Shown: piece after piece, positions 46,901 through 54,682 of the stretch | Layout: each line of letters begins with the position of its first letter | How positions within the stretch are numbered: the first letter of the stretch is position 1 | Assembly (NCBI GenBank): GCA_958510825.1 | Contig: OY294044.1 | Span: 78,166,895 to 78,230,894, forward strand | Source: Brachypterus glaber | Taxonomy: Eukaryota > Arthropoda > Insecta > Coleoptera > Kateretidae | DNA length: 64,000 nt | Direction: 5' to 3' | The notes under the pieces: generated by a model | What the model was told of the DNA's origin: nothing | Seen by the model: the letters and a program-made list of their open reading frames with translations, nothing else | The model's database searches: none | Program-made: the position numbers and the translations under genes

Positions 46901-49900
46901 CCCCTAAATAAAATAAGATAATTCATTTGAGAAATTTATTATAAATAAACTTAATGAAAGCACATCAAGTAATGTATTAATATATATAAAAAATATGTGT
47001 AATTATATTAAGATATAATTAAAGAAATCTTAATAAAAATTACTAAATTCAGAAATCATTCGACTTAAATGTATAAAGAAAACATGAAGTTCAGCAAGCA
47101 CCAAGAAATGTATGTAAACAACAATCATTTCTTGCAGTGTATAAAAGTCATGCTTAAATTAGAAATCATTTAATCAAAAGTATGATATTTAATAATTAAT
47201 AAATGAGATTAAATGTTTTAAAAAAAATAAGTACCTAAAAATGAACAAAAGCCAGAAGGGCATATAGTATTAATCAATACTATATCAGATCTGATAAAGT
47301 TTACAGTTATAAGAATATTGAAATAAAAGAATTTAAAAATATGAAATATTGCTTTCAAAAGTTTTCAGAATGAGTACTTAGCTGGTTTCTGCAAAATCCA
47401 TGAGGTATGAATTCCATCGTCTCCATCTGTGCAAGTCTCCCCTATGCTGATGAATTCATTTCTCAAATGAAAGAAAAAAAATATAGGCTGTCCCATCTAC
47501 TTTGGAAAAATTATCTTCCAGGATAAAATGTACGATTGAAAATGTTGTCCGGGATTAAATATGCTTTTGAAAATTATGTCCAATATAAAATTGTCTGCTA
47601 GACGGTCATATAGAATTTATCTATGCCGAAAAATACAGAACCATGTTCCAACAGAACATCACTCCATGCGGAGAACTTGTATATCAAATATACCAAAATA
47701 AACTTCAACTTAAATTAATGTAATTCCATATTAATGGTATAGAAATGGTGAGTAATTAATGGTAATTAATTAATGTAGTAATAATGGTGCTTAATTAATG
47801 GTGATGTCATACTAAGTCTTCGATGTCCATCGAAACGTTATAAATGCGTAATTGTAGAAAATAACCGTTACAATATCTTCCGCATTGTTTAAATATTCAT
47901 TTTCACTAACTTTAAATAAAAATACATGAAGGATTACTTCGATGATTACAGAAAATAAACACTCGTCAAAATGAGACCACCATTGTACAGAGTTGCTTCA
48001 AGAAGGAGCGAAAATCGACCTTATCAACCGGTATGAACCCTTCAGGTAAATAAAATTCTATTTCTGAACTATTAGCGACATCTATGCAAGTCATTATCAA
48101 CTACAGTTTTACCGTATAGGATTCCTAATAAAGGTAACGAAAACTACACCAAAAATAATAACAAAAAGACTATTTCCTAATAAATCCGTATTAGTGATAT
48201 CTAACCTCAAAATATTACTCTAAGAAACAAATATAAACAATACTTATTGTTTATCAGCAAAACTAATAAAAATATGAACAGAATACTAAGTGTCCTGTGA
48301 ACTAAGTATAAACAAAATACTGAATCTAAGTGAGCAGTTCCAGCAAACTATTTTCAACAAATTCTGGATTATCCCGAAGCAATAAGCATATGAAACTTTC
48401 CAGAAGAAACAAGCTACAGATGAAAGCCAGTGAAATCCAACCCTCAATAGACTCTGAAACATATAAAAACCAGGTAAGTCCATAGACAAATGCACTATAG
48501 AGAAATAAGTCATATGATTCTTTATTATTAAAAATCATATTCTAATTATGTTTTCTTTATGTTATTTTCAGGTAGAACTATGGAATAGAGACTCATATGG
48601 TTAGAATTCAGTTCCTGCTACAAAATAGTCCCAGATACAAAATAGTTCTGTACGTACGTAACTATTTATATACAAAATAAACATAAATTATAACGTAAGT
48701 AAACGAATAGTTTAATTAACCCTTGCTATATTACAAAGTGACGATTTATGTACAACATTTATTATTTCGCGCAACCCTTAACTGCAATTAATGGAGCATT
48801 CGGGTAGGACGATCTTTTAACTTTTGACTCCATTGCTAACTTCATGTCAATTTTCATCAACGACAATGACAATGACAGTTGCCATGAAGTTAGCAAAGGA
48901 GTCAACAAAGTTAAAAAATACCCGAACGCTCAATAAAATAAGTGAAATTGATAGAATTCTTGATAATTTTTTTTATCAAAAATAGTTTTTTAAAGAAATT
49001 AATTAAAAAATAATTTAATATTATTATGATCTGTTTAACCAATGTAAATAAATTAATAGTTTAATATTATAATAGTTTTAAAAATAGTATTTAAAGCAAG
49101 AATTAAAAAAAATGCATCTTAGAAATTAAAGCTAGTAGACAACTTTTGTGTAAGCACACGTATCGCTTTTTGGGTGTGTATTAACTAATTAACTGACATA
49201 AATTTTATTTCAATAGCTTTAATAATAACACCTAAAAACAATTGATCTGTATTAGCTGGGACACCCAGTATACAAAATTCTGGTTACACTAACCAGAAAA
49301 ATATTTGTAACATGCTACACTAAAGTATGATCCGTTTGTACGTGATAGTAAAAGTATGGATCGCGCGGGGAAAGGAACGTAAGAGGGTAGACCAAGTATA
49401 GACGTTGCGGGTAAGAAAGCGTAAGGCGGGAGGTTGCTTTAAGCATCTATTTTTCCAAAAATAAGTCTGAGGCTTGACAAATCTGTCATCATATTTTCAT
49501 AGGTAAAATATATTATTGAGATTGCCTAGCAACAACTTTTAATAAATATTATTATAAAGGGTTCACTAATGAATTAAGTTGTTGCTAGGCAATCTCAATT
49601 ATTTGTTTTGCATATGAAAATATCATGAGAGATTTGTCAACCATCAGATATTGTTTTGAAAAAATATATCAAGAAAATCTAAAATATAAAATTATAAAAT
49701 ATTTGTCGATGTACCAAACCATGTTTCAACATAATCAAGCAAAAATCTAACAGAAAATATGCAGATAATTAGCAAACACGTGGAAAATGCCAGCATGTGG
49801 AAGTTTCACAAACTTTTAAAAATTTTATAGAACCACATGTAAGTAAATGATAATAAAGCCTTTTATGTAATATTTATCTTGCCTGTTCTTTAATTCATAG

Positions 49901-50830
49901 AGTATAATAAACTTAAAACGGCTAATTAAGTTAATATTTGCGTAAGTAAAAAATAACCTTAATATACGTCAAAAAATCTGTCATAAAATTAGATTTTTAA
50001 AAGCGTTTTTCTCCGAAACTGGTCATTTAATTTGGCTGCAATTTTCCTAATTTAATGTTTACCCCCGAAATTACAAAATATCAAAATTTGAGGCAGTTTG
50101 ACTGAGGCCCAGGAACCCCCCTATATGTGTGCCAGGTTCTTTAGTGTTTTAGGGGCAACTGGCGAATTTTCGGTTCCTGATAGAATCCTTTGATTATTTT
50201 GAAATTTTTTTGCGTAATTTCACGATTTTAGGGGTCTAATTGGGACTCTTAGAGAAGTTTGATCACCCTTATGTTTATATATCAGGATGTTCCAGATACA
50301 CCAGAATGAAAATTTTAAAACAATTAAAAAAAAAAGGTAAATCCTAATGCTACACTACCGAAATCGCCGCGAAGGGTCTTTATGAATGAAATAATTATGA
50401 ATGAATGAACACAAAAAAATTATAAAAACAAAAATTATGAATGAGCAGATAAAGTAACTCGCCATCTGGTGTTCAAATTCCAAAAAGCGTTGTTTAAACA
50501 GGAAATAGCAAAACAATACCATAACGCTAAAATCAACACTTTTTGGACTACCCTCGTAAAACGAAAATACAATTTGTTTTACTAAATAAATTAATGACTT
50601 TGCATTTTTGAGATAAACAGAGTTAAAATTTAAAATATAACATTCAATTTAAGACAATTTAAACAATTCTAATAACTTACCGACAGAAATATTTCTAATA
50701 ATCGTCGAATTTGAAACTGATGCAGTTTTAACAAGTTGTGGCACCTAAAATAGTGTAGTTTTAGATATTTCACAAAATTTCAGTTAAAATTACTCACTCT
50801 TCTTATTATTGATGAAAATAAGCTTGCCAT
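28813..50830 (-). CDS. Prx3: Mitochondrial 2-Cys peroxiredoxin (Prx3), six coding exons
   Basis: This thiol peroxidase reduces hydrogen and organic peroxides in the mitochondrial matrix and is recharged by thioredoxin 2. The exons are 50830-50798, 50744-50681, 31324-31183, 30632-30497, 29823-29589 and 28901-28813. All junctions are GT..AG, phases agree (0,1,2,0,1), and the joined frame is 232 residues with stop TAA at 28813-28815. Residues 1-33 are basic and Ser-rich without acidic residues, as in a matrix presequence, with RNIS a likely processing site. The core has PLDFTFVCPTE with peroxidatic Cys84, Arg160, [11 protein letters not shown] and resolving Cys205 in VCPANW. GGLG (127-130) and C-terminal YF (226-227) mark the hyperoxidation-sensitive eukaryotic type. 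The start ATG sits in AAAATGG. Length fits the family. A possible AATAAA lies at 28765-28760. Intron 2 (19,356 bp) carries a complete Gypsy element and a piggyBac-like nest. Function is assigned by motif recognition, not by search. Confidence 0.95.
29047..29523. mobile_element. Inverted-repeat element in Prx3 intron 5, 477 bp
   Basis: The left end TCCCAGATAACCAGAATC and the complement of the right end TCCCAGATAACCAAAGTC differ at three positions. The interior is unusually rich in TTGCxxxCAAC and CAACGxxTTG motifs that can pair in many ways. No coding capacity; no clear target duplication. The two ~100-codon overlapping frames inside are on opposite strands and are discounted. Confidence 0.7.
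29589..29823 (-). CDS. Prx3: Prx3 coding exon 5
   Basis: It starts [20 protein letters not shown], includes [11 protein letters not shown] and [19 protein letters not shown], and ends in phase 1 at ENGE. Acceptor TTTTAG, donor GTAATA. Confidence 0.97.
29824..31182 (-). other. Prx3 introns 3 and 4 (with exon 4 between)
   Basis: Intron 4 (29824-30496) and intron 3 (30633-31182) are ordinary AT-rich introns of 673 and 550 bp; I see no element boundary or RNA gene in them. Confidence 0.6.
30497..30632 (-). CDS. Prx3: Prx3 coding exon 4
   Basis: It carries TFVCPTE with the peroxidatic Cys84, then [20 protein letters not shown] and the segment ending GWMNTKRS. Acceptor TTTTAG, donor GTAAGT. Confidence 0.97.
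31183..31324 (-). CDS. Prx3: Prx3 coding exon 3
   Basis: It runs from the split Gly33 ([15 protein letters not shown]) to VLVFYPLD with split Phe80. Acceptor TTTCAG, donor GTAAGT. Confidence 0.95.
31492..35745. mobile_element. Long palindromic element with TA ends, about 2.8 kb once its insertion is removed
   Basis: The ends CAGGTAAA and TTTACCTG are flanked by TA (31490-31491, 35746-35747). The whole left arm (31492-32115 plus 33552-34340) is repeated inverted in the right arm (34400-35745), at about 95% identity by eye. One internal block of about 100 bp (near 34187-34285) is missing from the right arm. Each arm contains a diverged direct duplication of a GTCCACTCA...CAGTAGAATTAA...AACATTGTTTTTT module about 1 kb apart. 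The loop is near 34370. No protein is encoded; small frames in both arms mirror each other. Confidence 0.9.
32118..33549. mobile_element. TA-flanked inverted-repeat element inserted in the left palindrome arm, 1.43 kb
   Basis: The ends CAGGGCGGGCCATCTAAGAC and their exact complement at the right are flanked by TA (32116-32117, 33550-33551). The terminal inverted repeats extend loosely for about 250-280 bp each. The corresponding site in the right arm of the host palindrome (about 35110-35125) is uninterrupted, which confirms this is an insertion. The interior is non-coding. Confidence 0.9.
35801..36639. mobile_element. Foldback element with ACCGG tips, about 840 bp
   Basis: The left arm (ACCGGGTATTTTAGGAAAGT, GGTTCACCCC, CTTCCGGTTTCGCCGGAAAT, GGAACACCCTGTATA) is inverted in the right arm (TATACAGGGTGTTCC, TTCCGGTGAAACCGGAAG, GGGGTGAACC). 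TIRs of about 250 bp are joined by a spacer of about 330 bp. TA/TAT flanks suggest a TA target. It sits in the piggyBac-like element beside the long palindrome. Confidence 0.85.
37199..38374 (-). other. Prx3 intron 2 sequence with one hairpin element
   Basis: 37423-37568 is a foldback whose arms read GGAACCCCATGAAAGTTTAG with GTTGTTACAG and their complements (TACTAAACTTTGGTGGGG, CTGTAACAAC). The remainder, including the 70-codon frame at 37588, shows nothing recognisable. Confidence 0.6.
38375..38690 (-). repeat. Dispersed repeat, 'TTTATCCAATACAT' family, copy 3
   Basis: This is the reverse complement of the family at 7180 and 11283, ending with ATCTGTATGTATTGGATAAA. An extra segment (ATGGCTGACGCCTCGCAGG) lies at the far end. 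It ends just before the Gypsy target site. Confidence 0.85.
38719..40762 (-). repeat. 3' LTR of Gypsy copy B
   Basis: 2044 bp with TG..CA ends. On the element strand it starts TGTAACGACATAAATCG and ends ACGGTACA. This is long for an insect Gypsy LTR. Three short minus-strand frames in it recur in every LTR and have no domain. Confidence 0.95.
40767..40774 (-). promoter_or_regulatory. Polypurine tract of Gypsy copy B
   Basis: GGAGGGGG, preceded by T-run and followed by CATG, lies directly upstream of the 3' LTR on the element strand, where plus-strand priming is expected. Copy A has GGAAGGGG at the same place. Confidence 0.8.
41022..41072. repeat. 17-bp tandem repeat, three copies, 3' non-coding part of Gypsy
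   Basis: CAGGTAATTGTCATAAT is repeated at 41022, 41039 and 41056; the same triplet is at 17494-17544 in copy A. It lies between the pol stop and the polypurine tract. Confidence 0.95.
41295..46106 (-). CDS. Ty3/Gypsy Gag-Pol polyprotein, 1603 aa, uninterrupted
   Basis: This polyprotein would package the element RNA, copy it into DNA and integrate it. Residues 1 to about 420 are Gag, with a Retrotrans_gag-like segment around 185-280. A zinc knuckle [14 protein letters not shown] is at 427-440; a second Cys cluster follows at about 448-465 but lacks the His. The aspartic protease has DTGA at 580-583. Reverse transcriptase has YIDD at 894-897. RNase H has CDAS with Asp1046, then TDHSS. Integrase has His1248, His1255 and a CC..C pair near 1286, then Asp1318, Asp1378 and Glu1414, a canonical D,D35E. 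A GPY/F-like C-terminus follows; no chromodomain is seen. Gag and Pol share one frame, so no frameshift is needed. The start Met is the first in frame, about 580 nt after the primer site. It appears intact and possibly active. Confidence 0.97.
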   Translation of the reverse strand: MEDLDKMEIRFLTAEMVNYELRIRHLTAKNNRASRIKVLGRAIAREDPKVKYVDPTFNFNSEVENINRILDSISSEIVEYHGDYSLADLRKLKTYLVHVTNRLERFPEVEENKVRRIQFLEITKATCLEIEADILDLYEKSGKNSDLTQVNNNISLHNSTQFSPNVSSKKDNDYLKSVPVYKWNINFDGKSNVLNFIEQVEYMKISRNVTDEMLFKSAYDLFKEPALSWFLSIKDNLNSWSQIIQALKKDFLPANIDDRTWDDIRSRYQNPDESIAIFIGAMETLFKRLIHTASLYTRLKTIRERILPHYFTPLSLIEINDLEDLKDSCKRIDEAYQLKQKSIAGKSVAKNKAVNKVNVLSSDINQNFSSKCNCSHNTTVSKLTPSSSTRQSSVCNSSQVSQISQSTNQSFNNTQNSSNNKNRQIICYNCNQPNHIFSKCLAKRTKFCYKCGYKDVVFKNCPSCTKKLNRKVDDFSRHSLNKKAKNNNDSQVKKDNKTTFCKNIYYNKSNINSLQKSSVTETNKRFYLNEWKDWLDKVKNFYKPYSLSVINKNSFIKLPRDNRPYIKVNIFDKNITALIDTGANCSVAGGHAIKILEKFNLKIDKCLIPHVTTADKSKQLVTGVVYLPIKVDNEVKILQVLVVPSLETNFIFGVNFLQLFSMTLDFYDESWNNKINKLNVISNNSDSQDINKDNSVGLCDLTDEQKKIADKFVSLFKELYSEKIGRTNLIEHDIDTGNNKPFKMRQYPLSPYLIEILHKGLDKMLKDDIVSPSYSDFNSPVLLVKKANGTYRFCFDGRKLNSITKGDSHPLPRIDSILSLLGDAKYISSIDLKNAFWQIPLTKTAKEKTAFSVPGRGLFEFNVMCYGLKNGTQSQQRLMDKLFPFSFYPNIFVYIDDIIIVSKTFEEHIKLLQIVHEKLKSANLTINFEKSNFFRKSLKYLGFVIDNFGLRTDPQKVEAIINYPRPTNSTEIKRFLGVASWYRRFVRNFSTIVSPLNSLLKGKGKKQAISWNTDAEKAFLLLKESLINAPALASPNFSLPFVIQCDASLVGLGSILTQTQDGQEKVIAYASRALTRSEIKYSVGEKECLAVLFAIDRFRPYIEGVKFTVITDHSSLKYLSNMKDPSGRLARWSLKLQQYDMDIVYRRGKLNVVADGLSRAFDRIEPEKSIFPDVNLINFNVNDYNSDKYYIQLREKIVKSPDSYPQFKVIDDNIYKFIPTKTKVKSNIIEWKLLVPQKCRKQVLKECHDDVLASHMGFFKTFHRISETYFWPKMRKDILKYVRCCNICQSQKVSNSARFGLMGREKEVNYPWQVISCDLQGPFPRSSKGFCYLLVVSDWFTKYTLLHPLREASANAICKFIENEVFLVYGVCQFLIVDNGKQFAGKVFKKLADEYNVQKIWFNALYHSQNNPTERQHRTISTAIRSYIKDNQKEWCKNLAKIGLALRTSVNEVTGYTPAFLNFGRNVPITGTYYGKMTSTDGVKLEPCDRDSYSQDLGNLKEIFVDVKKYLHKAYDRNKRTYDLRKREVNFEIGEKVWRRNKVLSDASKSFAAKLAPKYILCKVVAKKSKLVYILENADGHRGDWHVKDLKKYFGSNSDISVG
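46107..46714 (-). promoter_or_regulatory. Gypsy 5' leader with tRNA-Lys-type primer-binding site
   Basis: On the element strand the LTR is followed by CTAATAT and then TGGCGCCCAAGAACGTGG (46707-46690). TGGCGCCC complements the 3' end of tRNA-Lys. A spacer of 7 nt is longer than usual. The leader (about 600 nt) also contains two CACTGA[G]AAA motifs (about 46592 and 46637) and is otherwise AT-rich. Confidence 0.85.
46715..48754 (-). repeat. 5' LTR of Gypsy copy B
   Basis: 2040 bp, colinear with 38719-40762. It lacks 4 bp next to the terminal TGTA (transcriptional 5' end) and otherwise differs by one visible base. Confidence 0.95.
48801..48933. repeat. Foldback element beside the Gypsy insertion
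   Basis: GAGCATTCGGGTA, TTTTAACTTTTGACTCC and ATTGCTAACTTCATG on the left are inverted as CATGAAGTTAGCAAAGGAG, TCAACAAAGTTAAAAAA and TACCCGAACGCTC on the right. The loop contains ACAATGACAATGACA. Confidence 0.85.
49474..49640. mobile_element. Foldback MITE, 167 bp
   Basis: The outer arms TTGACAAATCTGTCATCATA and ATGAGAGATTTGTCAA and the inner arms ATTGAGATTGCCTAGCAACA and TGTTGCTAGGCAATCTCAAT (perfect) form one long hairpin. It lies in Prx3 intron 2. Confidence 0.85.
49641..50680 (-). other. Prx3 intron 2, 5' portion
   Basis: No gene or clear element recognised. A TATATCAGGATGTTCCAGATA transposon-tip-like motif occurs near 50278. Confidence 0.4.
50681..50744 (-). CDS. Prx3: Prx3 coding exon 2
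   Basis: The exon encodes [20 protein letters not shown] and the next two residues, ending in phase 1. The acceptor is TTTTAG and the donor GTAAGT. It opens the 19.4-kb intron. Confidence 0.9.
50798..50830 (-). CDS. Prx3: Prx3 coding exon 1
   Basis: Eleven codons, [11 protein letters not shown], begin the presequence. The donor is GTGAGT, followed by a 53-bp intron. Confidence 0.9.
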
Positions 50831-51053
50831 TTTATTATAAGCTAAATGAAACTACGAAATGAATGAGCACTTTATGAAAGTTATGAAATTTGTAGGTTAT
50901 CTTTATGACATGCGTTGTTGCCAAGTTATAAAACTATCTAATAATCTTGCGACTGTTTAAATGTATTTTGTGTTGCCTAATATTGAGGTCTTATACTCCG
51001 ATTCAGGGGTCGGGTACACGGTGACAAGAATTGTGCGCTAAGACGTCAGAACG
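50831..51053 (-). promoter_or_regulatory. Upstream region of Prx3
   Basis: The 5' untranslated region and promoter of Prx3 are expected here. No convincing TATA box or initiator can be singled out by eye; an inverted-repeat element begins about 220 bp upstream of the ATG. Confidence 0.35.
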
Positions 51054-52182
51054 CACACAGGCGGAATTTTCTAAATTCATGGCCAAAACCCTCGAAAGCG
51101 AAATTGCTTCAAATAGTTGCCTCTATCGTTTTGTATCTTCTCTATGAACTGTACCAATGTATGGTGCCAAAGTCGTTTTTCTATAAAAACAAATAAACCG
51201 AAAATGTCAGTTCAAAAATCGGATTTCAAGACACTAATTTTGAAACGTTATTTTTCCCGAAAAATCAAGTTTTTTTAATATAAATATCAAAGTTGTTGCT
51301 TTTTTTAAGCAGTTTTTAAAAATGGATTTAAATTCCGTAGGTATGTACCTATTTATTTTTTACAAAAACGTATTGTTTTTGATTATTGAGTTTAAAAGGG
51401 GAAGTCATAAGTTTTAGTCTGTAAATTTGGTTACTTTTTTTAAAACTTGTATTACGACTTGGCAAAAAGTTTCAGATTAACCAGCATTAAGCAACTTTTT
51501 ACTCTTGGTTAAGAAGATTAATGTGTTTGCTAATTATTAAAACAAGAATTTGCTGCTAATATCCCCCGCCCCTCCCTCCCCTAACCTAAAAAATGTCTAA
51601 GACAGGTAGATTTAGTTTTAGGTATTTTTGCAGTAAAAAAATACTACTGCCAACAAAATAATACTTTCCCCCGTAGTTCTAGGTTTATTAATAAACTAAT
51701 AAAAAAAAATTAAAAAACCAAAAAATTTTCAAAAAATATTTAAAAATTATTTTTTGAAAAAAAAAATTTTTTTTTGTTTTCGAAAAAAATTTCTTTTTTT
51801 GAAAAACTAAAAGAGAAAATAAAAAAATGTTTAAAAAAATATTTTTATCACATTTTACCCCCTTACCCCACCTCGATATTCACCATCTGCAAATTTTTAT
51901 AGGCGGCAGCCATATTGGATCCGCCATTTTGTAAAATTAAAATAAGTATTACATTCGTAATCAGCGACCTCAAAAACCCCTGTACAATGGTTTTTAGTAA
52001 AAAATCTGCAAATTTTGATGTAGGCGGCAGCCATATTGGATCCGTCATTTTGTAAAAATTAATTTGAATGTTAAATTTGTATTCAGCAGCCCCAAAAACC
52101 CCGAAATACAAATTTTGGTATAAATTGAAGCTTATTAAGGGTTTTGGCCATGAATTTAGAAAATTCCGCCTGTGTGGAACGC
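51054..52182. mobile_element. Inverted-repeat element upstream of Prx3, 1.1 kb
   Basis: CACACAGGCGGAATTTTCTA and AATTCATGGCCAAAACCCT at the left are inverted exactly at the right (about 52137-52180); CGCTAAGAC lies outside both. The interior holds poly-A and poly-T tracts and a two-copy direct repeat of about 122 bp built on GGCGGCAGCCATATTGGATC (51901, 52023). No protein is supported; the 82-codon frame comes from the direct repeat. Confidence 0.8.
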
Positions 52183-53008
52183 TAAGACAGAATCTTAAAA
52201 ATGATAATCCATTACAATTTCTTTGGGTGCCAAGCCTATAGCTTGGTTGCTTGGTTTGGTTACACTAACTGTGCCAAAGAGCTTAGCAGGGTAAGCATGT
52301 AAAAAGTAACCGAGCCCGATATGAGCTGATACTCGAGTATTTGTGCAAAAGGTAGCTTTCATAGAGGTCAGTTGATTCCCAGACTTTCAGCCCCCAACAA
52401 TCAGGTGGTCAGAACAATTTGTTTTACTTCGAAGCGAATTATTTTTTTCTCCGGTTGTGTCTATCCGATTGACTTCAAATTTGAAACGCATATATGCATA
52501 TATAGTAAAAAGAATATTCTTATAACATATGTGTTATCATTGTGCGAAAATTGTTTTGAAAAACAATAAAAAAATATTCTTTTTCCTTTTTATTGCTTTC
52601 CCATTTTGATTTTTTTTATATTGAAAAATTGCCATATCTAAAGAGTAGGAATAAATATTTTGATGTTTTTATTTTGAGAATATTCTGATATATTAATTTT
52701 TTGTATTTATAAGTTCGTCGACAAATAGAATACGATCGTATTCTAAAAAAAATAAAATTCCTTTTTTACGAATAAATGTTCTGTATTTTGTATTTGTATT
52801 TGTAACATGTATTAGCACAATTTAAATAAACATTTTTTTAAGTATGGTTTTTATCTTTTTTAAATTTTCGGTTTCTGTCACCGTACCCGAGTTAACTTGT
52901 AACTTTTTTCACCCGAGTTCCCGAAGGTTATACCAGAGGAATAGTACATAGCACGTGCATTACTTAATAGTTCATTACACGTGTACAAGTGCACAAAATC
53001 GTTTACTA
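52183..53008. other. Unassigned AT-rich sequence
   Basis: No gene seen. A short fragment matching the start of the 'CTGTCCGG' family (TTGCTTTCCCATTTTGATT) lies at about 52592. Confidence 0.4.
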
Positions 53009-54682
53009 TACTGCCCTCCTAAAGAGGAACGCGGCAGGTACACCTGACACGTACGGATTTCGACCTTAGCATTATTTTACTACGGAGAATAAAGGTATGT
53101 ACCAATCCTAAGGAAATAAGCGGTAAGTGCACCGTCGAAGTTACTTGCCGCGTTCTTTCTAGGTAAAAGTTTGGCATGGATTTTAAGTTTTTAATAAACG
53201 AAATAATACCTAAGTAAACTAACTATATTTATGCTTTTTAGGTATTAAAAAAAACTGTTAATTTCTGGTATCAATATTTAAAAGAAAATTTAATTGAACG
53301 TATTATTCTTTTGTGCGTGCAAGTGAATATATATTTTTTAAAACTATGTCATCTGAAGAGTTTTTTCTTGTATTATATTATATTATATTATATTTATAGT
53401 TAAATTATCTTTTTTTAGGATATTACAAATTTGCAAATATGGCATTAAAAAAAATATATTTTTTCATTTTTTTTTGTTTTCCAAAAAAATTGTTTTAATA
53501 AACCTAAACCTACAGGGGAAAGTATTATTTTGTTGGAAGCAGCATTTATTTTTATGTGTGTAAATGCTCGTCAAGGCAATCTACTTGTTTGCCAAATTTC
53601 ACATTCGTAGCTTGTGTAGTTCATGAGAAAAACAGCTGAACAGGCGGACGGACAGATAACCAAGCGTTCTGTTTTACGTTTTCGATGTCTAAATGAATTA
53701 ATTTTAACAAAATTCTTATAATATTTATCAATTTAATAAGATATTAAAAAAAATAAATTAAAAAAAAATGATTTCCGTGAAAAAAAAAAATCTGTCTGTC
53801 GGTCTGTCTATCTGCCGGGAAATTTTTGACCACGATAACTCATGAACGATGAGAACTAAATTTGGACCATAGGTGAATAATTATAATTAATTATAATATT
53901 AATAAGTATCCAAAGTTCTAGGCTGGGATTTTTTTTGGTTAAAATCGGGGTAAAATGGGATAAAAATTTTTTTTTGTATTTTTTTTTACGAAAAAAAGAA
54001 CTTTTTTTGAAACAATGTTCTATTTTTTTTTATTTTTTTATGTTTTTAATTTTTTTTTTTTTTTTCGTTTTTGATTTTAATAAACCTATAGGAGAAACTT
54101 TTATTTTGTTGGCAGCACTTTTTATATTATATTATTATTTAGTTATATTTAATTAGATATCTCTACTATTAAACAATATATATATTTGAATTTCTTTTTA
54201 TTTATTTATTGATTGATCAATATTTTATAATAATGTTAATTTTGTCTTGTTATAAGAAATGTATATTTCTTTAGAAACAATATATGTATTTTCTACTCTG
54301 TTTTGGCTTAATTTGTTATCAAAATTAGTCTAGAGCCCCTACGACAAGCCTAAAGCTTATTTGGGCTCTTCACGACTTTGTATTAAGTTCGAAGAAATAA
54401 AATAAATAAAATAAAAAAATTAAATCTATCTATTAATTTTGTCTGACTGCCCTTAAATACCCATAATTTTGCATTATTTTATATTTGCTTTATTCCGTTT
54501 CTCTTTCCAAAACAAAATTTTACATAGAAAGAACGCGGCAAGTAACTTCGACGGTGCACTTACCGCTTATTTCCTTAGGATTGGTACATACCGTTATTCT
54601 CCGTAGTAAAATAATTCTAAGCTCGAAATCCGTACGTGTCAGGTGTACATGCCGCGTTCCTCTTTAGGAGGGCAGTATAGTA
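53009..54682. mobile_element. Inverted-repeat element, 1.67 kb, 157-bp arms
   Basis: The left arm (TATACTGCCCTCCTAAAGAG, ACGCGGCAGGTACACCTGAC, TTACTTGCCGCGTTCTTTCT) is inverted in the right arm (54526-54682) at about 93% identity by eye. Each arm also has its own small inverted pair, ACGCGGCA and TGCCGCGT, at its two ends. The interior contains a (TATTA)n run at about 53370-53395 and a partial 'CTGTCCGG'-family copy near 53790. Confidence 0.9.

Larger units (their letters stand above)
38719..48754 (-). mobile_element. Near-intact Ty3/Gypsy LTR retrotransposon, copy B, 10.0 kb
   Basis: The minus-strand order is 5' LTR (48754-46715), primer site (46707-46690), Gag-Pol frame (46106-41295), polypurine tract (40774-40767) and 3' LTR (40762-38719). 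The flanking 4-bp duplication ACAT (38715-38718 and 48755-48758) is exact. The two LTRs differ by one substitution that I could find (40408 G, 48404 A) and a 4-bp deletion at the very 5' terminus of the 5' LTR, so insertion is very recent. No env frame is present: only 532 bp separate the pol stop from the 3' LTR. The element lies in intron 2 of Prx3 in the same transcriptional sense as the gene. Confidence 0.97.
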
